From the NCBI GenBank assembly GCA_013399875.1, contig VXAZ01008133.1, positions 255,498-319,497 of the forward strand: DNA of 64,000 nt, read 5' to 3'. The position numbers were made by a program, and so were the translations under genes. This DNA comes from Gymnorhina tibicen. Its lineage: Eukaryota; Chordata; Aves; Passeriformes; Artamidae. Of the stretch, positions 1 through 11,996 are shown piece after piece. The notes under the pieces are model-generated. The model had not been told where the DNA came from. It did no database searches and saw nothing but the letters and a program-made list of their open reading frames with translations. Numbering within the stretch: position 1 is the stretch's first letter; each line of letters opens with the position of its first letter.

Positions 1-659
1 ATCTTCGAGGTTTTTTAAATAAGAATAGAAAAATTTCAATTAGGAAGAAAATCAAACACAGAAGTATAGGACTGATACCCAAACTTTCCCTAAGAATGTT
101 TTGTCCTTTCAGCACACTAAGGCACTTGAAACATTTTGAAAGTTAGTTACTCAAGATCTGTAAGAAAAGTCTCTAAGATATTTCTTATTCTATATCTGAC
201 TATTTGTTGTGTAGGCAGCTCTCTAGTAGCTGAACTAACAAATACAATGATTTTCAGACTTTGCCCTCTTGAGCCAAAGCCATAGTCTATAATGCTTGTG
301 ATTTTAGCTACCTATTTAGAAGTTAAGGAAGCAGAACAGAAAAAAACACCAGAGTCTGAAGAATTAAAGGTAATTTCCATTTTAATTCCAAGCTACTTGG
401 AATTGTGTTGTGTGAATCCTAACCTAATAATGAATGGATGAGATTTAGAGGTTCAGCTTGAATACATTCCCACAGCTGCTCACACGGCCCAAGCTGTAAC
501 ACAGTCATGTCTCTCCCAGTTCCTGCTTTTTGATCTGAACCAAGACCATTTGCCCCATTTGTCCCCAGCTGCATTTTAAAAACAGACAAAACTTGCTACT
601 TGTTTCTGGCTCTTAATTCAGACTTATTCCTTCCTGTCTTCATCCCACCAGCTACCCCT
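1..659. other. Unique non-coding sequence, nothing recognised
   Basis: AT-rich sequence without a plausible reading frame, RNA gene or repeat that I can recognise. It runs into an L2-like LINE relic at its right end, and the pyrimidine-rich part from about 600 onward may belong to that element. Confidence 0.5.
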
Positions 660-985
660 TTTCTACCACAGCAAACCCAACTATTACAATTTTAAGGCCC
701 TTCATGGTTATGGATCCCCCACAGATCATCTTGTCTTCTGCATCAGCTCTGTGCCAGTGATGGCAGCTCCCATTCCTCCTCAACCAAAGTTTCCTGGAAG
801 TACCTTTATGCTATTTAGCAGACAGCCCTTTATGCCTCAGAGGAGTTTTCCACCAAGTTTACACAGCCATTATTTCATATTCCTTCAGCTCGTGTCCTGA
901 AACTTACCTGTGCTGTGATCCTGATAACCTAACAGTAGATTCTGTGTGCTGACTTGTATCTATTATGCTAATGATAATGATTTCC
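660..985 (+). repeat. Decayed L2-like LINE 3' end
   Basis: The plus strand resembles the last part of an L2-clade LINE reading frame. A segment near 690-720 (ttaaggcccttcatgg) looks like the L2 ILKALHG-type stretch. The block near 820-915 ends in cctgaaacttacctgt, in the place where L2 elements encode a conserved (F)KSxLKTHLF-like tail. Several frameshifts are implied and no frame is open throughout. An AT-rich segment near 960-985 (tatgctaatgataatg) may be the remnant of the simple 3' repeat. L2 elements are old in amniotes, so strong decay is expected. The family was assigned from remembered pattern similarity. A CR1-type element is the main alternative. Confidence 0.42.
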
Positions 986-2518
986 CTGTTATTTGATGCT
1001 CCTACATGGTGTTGCATTCACCTATTATTCCTTGTAGTGTTCACAGAGACTCCCTGAAAAATCACTTAACTCAGTGTGAAGACTGTCACTGCTTTCAAAG
1101 GTATTGGATGAGGTTCCTGGATGATCAGTCTTTTCCATTTTATAGTACAGTGGGGGCCCTGTCCAACTAAATTGTAAATATGATTATATTTTACCCTTCC
1201 TCCTGCCTGCGTCTTGATAGTAGACCCTTCTGTTTGGTCCTGGGGGAATGGTGAAGACCAGCCACTGAACATCCTTTTTACCATTTAGAATTAAATTTAA
1301 AATAAAAAGGGGTGTTCTTTAGACATTGTTTTGAGGACGCTGAAGCTTTGTTCCATGGCAGCTCTTCTCTTATCTTAAATTCATGTAACTAATTCTACTT
1401 TAAATATTCGCTTAGGTATCCAACTGACTTTGAATTAGAATAATTGCCCATCCATGGGCATTTGAAATCCAAAGCCTCTACTGGACCTAGGTTTTTTTCC
1501 AAGGCCTACCCCAAAATGGAAACAAAAACACTTCTCAAACTCAGAGCAGGATTAGCCCATTTCTACTGGTGACCTCATTAAGTGCAGCGCTGTAAGCCTG
1601 TGCAGAGTCACACAGAAATTTCTATTTAAGTTACCACACTGACTCCATGTTTCTGCACCAAATAGTTTGAAGGAAATGTATACTTAGATGTCAGTGGGAA
1701 AATGAGAGGCCCCTATGCGAAGATACACAGAGGACCCACTTCTACCACCTCCCTGTTCCAGGCAGAGGTGACCCAGAAAGGTCCTCCTTATCTCCCTGTC
1801 AACCATCAGAGAAAGAATAGCAAATCTTAAAATCAGTTCTGGAAGAGTTTGCAAGTTGGCACAAGAGCCTGTAATGGTTCTAAACCTTTAACATTATTTT
1901 AAGGCTATATTTAAATATATATGTGTCATTTAAAATAACTCACATGCCCTCCTCCCATTTGCTATTATTCATTTCAGCACCGATGCAACAGCCAAATGGT
2001 TTACCAGCCTGTGTCGCTAACACTTGCATAATAACTTGAGATCTCACAACCCCTCTATTTATCAAGCAACAATGTTACCAAAAATAACTATATGCATAGC
2101 TATAAGGGGAGCTGGGGAGGGGGAGAGGGGGGAAAGGGGATGGGGAGATTTGTCAATACAATTTGAAACCTGCAATAAAGAGCTAGCGTTGAAGCTTTCG
2201 CAGTGCGTAAGTCACTTTTCCTGATGGGCACTTATCACAAGGCAGAGCCAGAAAATGAGGGTCTGTGCAGGCCTTTGGAGAGGCACCAGGACTACCCCAC
2301 AAAGGTCAGCGTGGGGCTCCAGAGCAATGCCACTGCACATGTCACTGTGAACCAGCAGCAAGTACAATGGGGGAGACGTCTCAGGCAAGGGCCACAATAT
2401 CGGTGTAACAAACCCACAGAAGCCCCTCGCCCCCTGCACCTTCCCGACCCAGCAGTAATCATTATTTCCCTTGTTATACACCTATTCTTAACACCATTAT
2501 TCACAGCAGAATAATGTG

Positions 2519-2548
2519 TTTTAGTGCAAAATGCTTTTAGTGCAAAAT
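2519..2548. repeat. Short tandem duplication, 16-base period
   Basis: The 14-base string ttttagtgcaaaat occurs at 2519-2532 and again at 2535-2548, separated by two bases. It is an exact two-copy local duplication, most simply a replication slippage product. Confidence 0.85.
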
Positions 2549-2620
2549 ACAGGAGATTAATAAAGAAGGAAGGTCACTATTGTGTCCACTGTCCACTCAC
2601 TGTCCACTTATTTTTCTCAT

Positions 2621-2650
2621 GTGTGTGTCTGTGTGTCTGTGTCTGTGTGT
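2621..2650. repeat. TG-rich microsatellite
   Basis: A run of GTGTGT units interrupted by CTG steps. It is short and imperfect. Confidence 0.85.
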
Positions 2651-3248
2651 AGCTTTTCTTTTCAAAGCCTCAGCATTCCTGGGGGTGGGAGGGAAGAAGG
2701 AAGGAAGGCAGCAGCTCTTTAGAAAGGCTGCTTCATCTGTGAAGTTTACAAAATACCATCAGCATTGCTGAACTAATGAATAACAAGAATGTGTTGTCTC
2801 TAGCTTTTATGCAGACTGTTCAGAAAAGATTCAAAACTGTGTGGGACCTGCAGTGTTGATCTGCCTATTCCAGGTACAGCTTCAATGATTTTTATCTCAG
2901 CTTGGAACACAGAGTGTGTTCTGATACTAATACTGATAAAAGCATAAAGGCTGATGCCATCTGCCATGGCAACTATCAAGATGGCAGCTGCTTTTCATCA
3001 GCTTTATCTGAACTTTGCGTTAACGGGAATTCAGACACTGTGGGTGCATTTTCAAAAAGGACATAAAAATGATAGCACTCCTCTGAATAAAACCAATTCA
3101 TCAAATATCAACCTACTCTCATCTCCTTTATCTTCCTGGTAAGAAAAACGAAAAAGGGGGAAAATTCCATGTGTGCTCTCTTTAGATCACCTTGTCTCTT
3201 TATCAGCCCTGTCTCTGATGCCAGTGGTATTAGACGCTTCCACTCACA

Positions 3249-3266
3249 CAGCAGCAGCAGCAGCAG
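3249..3266 (+). repeat. (CAG)6 microsatellite
   Basis: Six uninterrupted CAG units. A surrounding frame (3169-3372) would read them as serine, but that frame has no recognisable domain and is probably not coding. Confidence 0.9.
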
Positions 3267-3420
3267 GGCTGTAACCCTAAGAGGCTCTGACTTTGAATCC
3301 CAGCACTGGCAGCCCTGCTACAAACGGGATTCAAATGTGCAGTGTCTGAGGGCAGTGCAATCAACAAAATAGCATGCTAGTGTACAGAGCCTACCACAGG
3401 TAATAATAGAGGCTTTTCCC

Positions 3421-3492
3421 AAAGAAAGAAAGAAAAAAAAAAACATAAAGAAAGAAAAATAAGGGGGGAGAGGAAAAAGGAGAGGAAAAAAT
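3421..3492 (+). repeat. Purine-rich (GAAA)n-like tract
   Basis: Nearly all purine over about 70 bases, beginning as AAAG/GAAA units and grading into GGGGAGAGGAAAAAGG. Tracts like this can adopt triplex structure, but no function is implied here. Confidence 0.85.
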
Positions 3493-4112
3493 GAACTAGT
3501 AGTAATTCTAAGGGGCGCTTTTTATTTCCTCAGCAATGGCTTACAGCAGGTACACCTTCTCCATGTTCATTAGCAGTGCTAGAACATGACAATTCACTAC
3601 AGAAAAGATGCTAATTGCAGCACACAAGCTTTGTGTTGCTGGCTATAAAAGCATATATGAAATATAAATACAAGATGGTAGTATACTAACATATTAGAAT
3701 GCTGTTACACTTCCACTGATTTTGCTGTTTTCCAGAAGGTTATTTTCCCTGATTTTTTTCCTCTGCTAATTAAATCTTTATTTGATTTATTTTTTTGGTT
3801 TAACTTAGCATCTGGCTCTATCCTTCTCAGAATAAATTTTATTGAATTTTAAGTAGATATAGATATATAATGGATGTATCTAAAAAAAAAAAAAATAGAA
3901 AACAATGATGCTAAACTATACATATAATGTAATCCAAAAATTTACAAAACATATTCTCAAAAGTGTTTGTTGCTACTACAGACTGCTTTGGCAAGTCAGA
4001 CTAAAACGCTTGAATATTAGTGAAAGAAAGCCTAATGCGAAAGCTGAATTAGACACAGAAAGCAAGTTTGACATAGAGAGGACAAGGCCCAGAGACAGGA
4101 CTGTGCAAAATA

Positions 4113-4170
4113 CTGAGTGACCTCAGCTTTCCAACAAGTCAGTGGCAGTTGAGAGAGCTCTCTGGCACCA
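4113..4170. repeat. Relic of palindromic amniote MITE
   Basis: The segment tgacctcagc followed by agtcagtggcagttgag and ctctctggcacc resembles the palindromic element, common in turtle, crocodile and bird DNA, built around arms like CCATTGACTTCAATGGGAG. Only about 58 bases remain. The assignment is by pattern memory. Confidence 0.4.
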
Positions 4171-6000
4171 CAAGTCGAGCCCCAAGGGACAGAGTTTACT
4201 TGAAGCAAGAATATCAGACCAAATCATCAGCTATTGTAAATCAGTTTAGCGCCACAGCAGTCAAAGATAGGGTCTGAGCTGGGCCAAAGGTATGGTAGCT
4301 ATTTAGCCCAGGAGCTCTCAAGGGTAATAGGAAGACAAAGACCCACATCTAAATTAAAATTATGAACTCTATTAGTAATAATGCCATCAAATAGAAGACA
4401 TTTTTGTTACTTCTCAATATTTGCATCTGGAAACAATATTACTAAACAGCTGATTCTGCTACAGCAACATGGTTGTTGGAAGTCAGGAAGGAGAGAAATG
4501 GCTGAGACTTAGAAAAGAGATTATTACGTTTTCCCTCTGCAATCCGCTATTTCAAATATGCACTCATTTTGTCTTTCTGTTGTTATGTACTAAACGAGGC
4601 TGGTAGGCAGGGTAAGAGAGCTTACATTTTCAATAATGTGAAAAGCAAGAGGAAAAAAAATAGTGTACAAACCCCAAGCTTTCTCTAGATTTTTTTTCCC
4701 AGTGCTTGCAGTCCAACCCAGATCTTCAGTTCCCGCTGGGACACTGTTGAGGCATTTAAATTAAGGGAGTTCTTTAAATTCAATTGAATTTCATTTCAGC
4801 AAAATGTTCAGCCCTAAAACTAAAATATAGGAAATGATAGCTGATATCTTTGTTTAAGGTCTTGTAGGGTGATGAAAAGCTGCAAGCTCAAGAAGACCAC
4901 CACATGGAGATCATATTGTCTTCCTCCAAATTATGTTTAAGATGCCTTGTGAGCATTGAGGAATTTGAACTATTGAAACTTTTGTAATCCTTACTACAGG
5001 GACAGGAGATTTTTTGTCTCAGAGTCATCAGTTCCACAGCATTTTTAGGCACTAAAAAGATTTATTTTAAAAAAAATTCCCTTGCACTAGAAAGTAACAG
5101 CAATAAAACAAAAGCACAGAAAAAAATTGAAGCAAGTAAAGCATAAGCAGAGCTGACACTATGCAGACTTTTAGGATACAATTCTGTATCTGAAAATGTC
5201 AATTCATCTCTCCCCTGTGCAAGAACATATTATTAATGTTTAATGCCTACAGCAAAAGATAAACACTTTCTGGAATGGGGTGAATGAAAGTGTACACAGA
5301 AGTACCACATTGCTCTGTAATGGTGACTCTTCTTGGGAGCTACAAGGGCACTGATTTTTCAATAAAGAAAGCAACAGGGAGACTTTTAAGTCTTACCAAA
5401 AGAGGGATAATTCCATTCTCTAATAAACCCACCTTCATAATCCTTCTCATTCTTTATAACTGTATGGCTTTACGTTGCCATTTAGTGCTTTTATCATTTG
5501 AAGGCAATCAGCGTTTTGCTATTAATTTCCGGGCAAGTAGGAGTGGTGAAAAATGTCATAGCTTCTGAAACTTTTTATCCAACACAAAGACAAGAGATGC
5601 AGTCCTCGGATTAAAGTGTTCAGAGAAGACCTCCAGCAAATTTGTGGCAGATAAAACACTAAGCCAGCAGCTGAAGAGAGAGACAATTAGCTATGCAAAC
5701 GGATCATAAGCAGCTGATCAGGAGGCCACATTCAGAATAACGGGTACAACACTGAAAAGGGTATTACAGAAACTTAAAAGGTACAGCAGAGGATGGTAAA
5801 AACTATAGGAGTGCTCAGGGACCTAAATTATTTGAAACTTTTGAAACAATTTCTCGATGCTCTTCAGTAAGGAAAATAAAATAAACACGAGCAAAAGCAA
5901 AGAAAAATTGGGAACTCTATTACTTAAAAGAATGTCAAGTTGAAAAAATAAAGTCAGTGAGAAGCAAACTATTAAAAAAGGTATGATTAATCTATATTAA
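4171..6000. other. Non-coding stretch, no gene seen
   Basis: AT-rich sequence. A 94-codon frame at 5284-5568 shows no signal peptide, motif or domain and is treated as chance. The only structure noted is the AT-rich palindrome at 4776-4791. Confidence 0.5.
4776..4791. repeat. Perfect 16-base palindrome
   Basis: The sequence aaattcaattgaattt is identical to its own reverse complement. An AT-rich palindrome of this length is expected occasionally by chance in a window of this size and composition. Confidence 0.9.
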
Positions 6001-6042
6001 ACTCCCTATGGAAGTCAGTGGAGTTTGCCATGAACTCACTAG
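6001..6042. repeat. Relic of palindromic amniote MITE
   Basis: The string actccctatggaagtcagtg followed by gagtttgccatgaactcac recalls the AAGTCAATGGAGTTTGCCATTGACTT-like core of old palindromic amniote elements. The arms remain partly self-complementary (actcc...ggagt). Confidence 0.45.
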
Positions 6043-8236
6043 ATTTACAATGTTGTTCCTGGAAATGGGATTTCTTCAAAAGATGAAATAAAAAATGTAT
6101 AGGGCATGTACATTAAATACTATACATTGCACAATCTTTACAAGTTTTAAAGCAGATAAGTATTTGGGAAAAAAATGATAGTATTTTTGCTAATAAAATT
6201 ATTCTGAAATTATTGAAGTTTAGAACAGTAGAGGGACTAGACCTGCATGATGAAATTAAGTATAGATATCTCCATTAAAAAATAACAAGACCTCAGTAGA
6301 TATGTAATCACCTGCTACTCACCATGCCCTAACACCAAAACACAAGATGCTGCAATATATTTCATACCACTTCAATGGGCCAAATCTGCAGTGGGATCTA
6401 GGTAACCATCTGCATTTTTTTGCACTTAAATGGGTTTGAAAATGGTAAAACTGGCCCAGGTCACTCCTGATACATAATTTGTCTTGACAGCATGCTCCTT
6501 AGCAAATACAGAAAGTACAGTAATACATACACATGCAGGACTGAGCTCTGAATTAAGGAAGGTTTTATAGAATTTTGGGGTTAAATTTGGAGATTTTGAG
6601 ATGCAGCACAGGGCTGTTCTCATTAAAAAACTGATAAATTCCAGTTATGTTTACTTCTGTCCTCTTTTGAACTTTAAAATGTTAAAATTTAGTGCAATGG
6701 GCAGGTTTGAAGAGGAAACAGCCTGCAGTTCCCTGCAGTATCTCATCCTTTTGCATAAAGTGGCCTTTGACCTCTGCACCTCTGCCCACAGCCTTATACA
6801 ATGTCAGGTCTGTTTGCACCCAGCAAGGAGTCCCTTTCCTGTTCAGTGGGACTATGTGAACAAGGAAATACAATATATTGCTCTCCATTATTAAAAATGG
6901 AAAAAAAAAGTCTGATGTCTGGCATTAGGAATATTTTAACACATTAATATCACGTTGTAACTGTGCCACCAAAGGCGGAGTTCTGCATGTTCCTGCTCTT
7001 CAATTAGTCTGCAGTTGTAATGGTCTGGTAGTGGGGTCTGCATGGAGTCACACCGAAATTGCTTTCCCCATCCTCATCTTCTGTTGTAAAGGCATCGAAG
7101 CGGGGTCTTCACAGACATGCCTTGCAGTCATCATTCATCATGGTGAAATTGGTATTCCGCTAAATAAACTTCCTGGGACATTTTAAATGTGACATGAACA
7201 CATCGTTTGAGCAAACTGAAAGTCGGTTTGACATGGAAAAACATGAAGAGACAGAAGCTGGATAGCTGTTTTGCAAGTGCAAATATTGGGACTGCTATAG
7301 AACCCTTAGAATTCTCATGGCCTAAGTCCACCTAAAGGATTAAAAATTTAATCCTGAATTCTTTTTGAAGGGGAGATATCCAAGTATTGCACATATTTTA
7401 TTTCAAATAAAATATTCCACAGCTTATTTTGTGGTTTGGAGAAAAAAAGTTGAAAACCTAAGTGCGCTTACTGCTCATTGAAATATTACTGAGCAGGCTT
7501 CTCTTCATATACACACTCCTTGTAAGAGCATGACTGCAATGGCTCTGAAGTTGGACAGGCTTCCACTTTGGGTTTCATCTACAGGAAAACAACTTGTTTT
7601 AGTTCATAAAATAGATTTCAAAGAGCTTGACCTAAATGTTTCAAGGATCAAGTAACTTAATTTTCTTAGAGATCTACTTTATCTTTTCTGTACATGTGCT
7701 ACTGAAAAATAAAGCAGAGAGTATGTATTAAAATATCAACATTTATTCCATGTTTAGTTGATGTGGACACTATTCTACACAAAAGCTCTCCTTATGCAGT
7801 CCAGAACACATTCAAAACAGACTAAATTTAATTAAACAACAGGTGCTCTGCACTGGGATAAGAGCACCTATCTAGGACCTTGCAGATCAGCTGTTCCAGC
7901 ATGTTTCCCTCACTACTTGGCCTGTTCCATCACAAAAGACTACCAGTGGATTTTTTTATGACTTATACTTCTTACATGCTCTTCTAAGGAAGAGGTCTCT
8001 GAGCTTTTCTCAAGTGCATTTGAGAGGAGAATCAGATACCACTACTGATACTCAAAGGTGTTACTGAAACAGATCTCAAAATCTTAGTGTAACTCCTGCA
8101 TAAAACCTCAGAATACAGCCTTGATGAGCCGAGACTCAGTTGTAATCCAGATGAGAGCAATGTTGTAACTCAGTAGAAACAATGGGTAAAAGCCAGTGTT
8201 ACTGCCGTTCCACATCGAGGTCGGGGACTGTGCTCC

Positions 8237-8256
8237 AGGGACCATGCATGGTCCCT
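8237..8256. other. Perfect 20-base palindrome
   Basis: The sequence reads agggaccatg and then its exact reverse complement catggtccct, with no spacer. It contains an ATGCAT core and two GGTCC-type half sites. It could extrude as a cruciform or bind a symmetric dimer. It lies in a locally less AT-rich stretch (about 8190-8470) with several CpG sites. Confidence 0.9.
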
Positions 8257-11200
8257 CTCCATGAGTAAACATGGAAAGATGTTGGTTCTACAGCGCAGAG
8301 GATCATAGCCTGGACTTGCTTTTCTCAGGCACCGTGTTTGATGGGTGATGGACGATCAAGAGGGAAAGCAAGTAGAACGATGTTCAGCCGTGTGTAGGAG
8401 AACTGGACTTCTGTCACCTTCAGCCCTTACAGTGACGGTGCAGCCTGTGCTTGGGCTGGGTTGAATCATCCTGACTCAAGGGCAGCGAGCACTCACTTCA
8501 CACATTTGGATACATGGCCCAGAATACTAAAGCATGAAGAATAAAAGTAGTAACTTTCCACAGTTTTCGAGGAAACGGTGCTGTTGGTAGCAGAGTAGGC
8601 TAGCAGCAACAGGAGAAAAAAAAGAACAAGGGCAGAATGCGCTATTCCCACAGATAATTTGATCACATCCCAGGAGCACAGAGTACTTGATGTTACCCCA
8701 GGTTTCAACAGGGTTTTTTTGGCATTCCTGGAGGAGACAGCATAGTGAGTCATGACTCACACCACCTGCTCACCTGAAAACTGCCACAGCCTGCCACAAG
8801 GTTTAAAATCAATAAGTGTTTGTATCTTTAGGTCACAAACACTTTCTGTATAATTTACATAAACAATCTGCAACAGAAGGAAAAAGAAAAATGCCTATTT
8901 TCTCAAGTTATTGCAAAAAAATTGAACAATCAAGAGGTCTTTCACCTGTTAAAAAGCGCAGAAAAAGTAGAAGCTATTTTTTTTTACTGGTAGAGATCAC
9001 GCTGGGTCTGGAATTTAAGATACAGATTGATTGATCTCTTTAATCTAATATTTGTTCATGGGGAGGCTGTTATCTTTATTGTGGTGACACCTGCCAGTGT
9101 CGTTATAGTTAAAGGCTTACTGTATTTCTATTATAAATGCCAGGTTGGGGTTTAATATATCAGCAGGTTTGTACTGCACTGGGCTAAATGCTGGCCTATG
9201 AGTTGTCAATCCTAAGGCACACAGGCAATTTTTTTAAACCCAAATCTGATTCCGTTCAGGGCTTTTTCCTCTGATATAATTGCTAAAATACTGAGGGAGG
9301 AAAAAACAGTTGAAGTAGCATGGATTTCACTAAGCAGCTTAAACAGAGTCTCACTCTCAAAGCTTTATATTCAATACGAATTAAAATCAACGTGTAAAGA
9401 TGTTGTCACCTGCCTTGACAAACAGGCCAAAAAACACCCAGAGATGTAGTTTCAAGTGAAGTGACATATCTCGTGCTCTGCTGAGGCCAGTTTGAGCCAC
9501 CCTGCTATTATAAAACAGTCCAAATGCCAGCAGAGCTCGCTGCTTTAGGAGCACTCTGCATAAGGGAATGCTCCAGAGGCACAGGCGGCTGCCTCATATG
9601 CACTAACTGCTGGTAGAGGGGTAAGCAACAGTCAGGGAAAAAATGAGTAAATGTTTCTGTTTGTTGAAGTGGGTAAAGCATTTGCTGTGCAGTTTAGTTT
9701 ACTTCGAATGGCACCGCTGGGGGTAATGCTGTGTCACTCGGAGCACAGTGGTGTCAGTCGGGGCATTTCTGGGCATCGGCAGAGAGTGCAAATGGGGGCT
9801 GACCTAGGGCTGCTCTACCCTCCGTGAGAAACTACAGCAGCAGTTAATTTCGTGTCACAGGAGGGTAACAAAGGCACCCTGAGGCTAATTTAGTGCATCT
9901 TTCTAACGAGTGGAATAAATTATTCCAGCAAATCACCACGCTGACATGGAAAATACTACTTCCAGGACAAGATCTAGATTTCTTAGTCTTCTCCATTTTT
10001 CTCTTTAACTTTAATTTTCTAAGTTTCTTTCCACTCCCATATCAGTTTTCACAGCTCCACTACGTGCGTTTCCACCGTCTCACTCCATTTCTGCACAGCC
10101 CACTATCCTCTGTCTTTTTACAGAGATGAGCAGGTCTCGAATATGATAATATGCCACATGGTAAGAAATTCTCTCTAAAAAGCTGGCACCTACATTCTGA
10201 GTAGAAATCACGTGTGCTTATCTCACTTTCATACACAGTGTGGGTGCTGGTGTGCATGCGCCCACACAGATTCCTTGGGCTAATATCCAAAACTTACCCC
10301 CTCCCTCGGATCTTCCTCTGTTTTTAACTCAGACACGCCAAATACAGACCTGAGCCTGAGGTTTCCCCTAAACTGGCTACTTCTAAGGATCACTTCCCAA
10401 ACTCTTCTCCGTAGGCCTCCTCTGGTCTTGGCACCAGAGTTGGGGCTCAGGAGACCTGCCCGATCTTCTGTCAGGATGAGTTAGACATGGGACTTTATCA
10501 TCAAGCAGGTCCTAGCTCACCATTTGCCTTTGTACATGTATCTGCAATTAAATACATCCATTTTACATTCAAAACACACGAAACTGGGGAACAGAGCGAC
10601 ACCGTCTCTGCAGAAAATGTCATCCTCCTTCATCACCCCTACAACACAACTCAACATTTCTCTGTAAAGGGTGGATGAAATGGGAAAATATCCCACTCTA
10701 TACTCTCTATTCTCTTGTTCTACCTCTAAACGAAACAGCATATTCTTCCCTGTCATTTTTATGGTTTTATATATACACACAGACATTGGTCACACGCCTG
10801 CGTTTTTTATGTTCCAACTGACAAACTAGCTTTTTACATGCCTTTTACCTTGTTCTCTGTCTTCAGATTCTTCATGTAATTTCTACTTCTCCAGGAATTT
10901 CACCAATTCATCACAGTGAACATGGTTATTTTTTAATTGCTATCCATACTGTAGTAAATATAAATGACAAAAATCATCAAACATATGTTGCCTAAGTTGT
11001 ATAAATATGCATATATGTTAAAGATGTGGTAGCAGGCAGGTGCACAGGAAATCTTCATAAAGTTAACAGCTACTGCAGCAATAATAAACTGATGTTACCC
11101 TTTCAAATGCTAGTCAGGATTTTGCAAGCATTAGCCACCACCGTGTGATTTGAGCAGTGCCACTAATACAGATATAGTCAAGCTGGCAACTTGTCTCTCC

Positions 11201-11973
11201 CCCCGGCCCTAGTCTCCCCCTTTTTTCTCACAAAGAAATAGAATGAGTTTATTAAAGTATAGATGCCATTTTCATCTCGCAACGTTAACTGTGTTGTCTG
11301 TATCCCAAAGGTACTGAGCCAGTCAACGCAAACAGCTGTGCCACCTACTTGCAACAGTTGTACACCCACCACAAAGCACGGGTAGGAGGAGCAGGTTAAA
11401 GCGAACCGTAAAGCTGCTGGTGTACCTCACTTTGCAGTTTACCCATTAGCTCGAGGGAAATTTCATCCCTTTGGAGAATATGCATTGTATGTAGAGCTCG
11501 TAGCAGAGAGTATTCTTTTGCTCTCATCTCCTATAAACCACCTACTGCATTTTTATGTTCTACAATCACACACACCAAAACAGCAAATTAACATCAAGCT
11601 AAATAAAAGGCATATCAACCAACTTAGCAGGCAGCTTTTAGATGCTTCTCCACTGAGGATGTTGGGTGATCCATAGGCTGAGAGCAGTATTTTCCTCATA
11701 TTCTCATTATTTGACTTTAGTTCAATTGGATGAGTTTCACAGGAAAATTAATTATTTTCACAAGTTTTGTCAGTAGCCTTGATTGCTGTAACATGAAGGA
11801 ATAAGGCAAGCTGGTGGAGGCAGACACTGATTCAGCACACCTCCGAGGGCAGCTATGCAGGCGGGATTTCTGTGCAAATCTCGCAGCATGACAGAACTGC
11901 CCTTTCACTCCATCCCTTCATGAGGAGGAGCTCTGGCTGCAGAAACTCTGTGCACAACCACAGACAAGTGCAT

Positions 11974-11996
11974 TGTGCATGCATACGTGCATGCAT
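11974..11996. other. Alternating purine-pyrimidine block with TGCATGCA arms
   Basis: Twenty-three bases of strict alternation contain two copies of tgcatgca (11976-11983 and 11988-11995), each itself a palindrome, around a four-base tacg spacer. This can form a hairpin or Z-DNA. The flanking sequence continues with related TGCATG words to about 12008. Confidence 0.8.

Larger units (their letters stand above)
986..4112. other. Non-coding stretch with simple repeats
   Basis: No gene is supported. Open frames of about 60-100 codons around 2024-2514 overlap on both strands and show no domain, so they are probably chance frames in a locally GC-richer patch. This patch (about 2200-2450) could be a conserved non-coding element, but nothing in the sequence proves it. 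Simple repeats inside the stretch are listed separately. Confidence 0.55.

Noticed and set aside
2203..2514. Overlapping frames on both strands as a small gene or exon
   Set aside because: Three frames compete over the same bases, none shows a motif, and no convincing splice context defines an exon.
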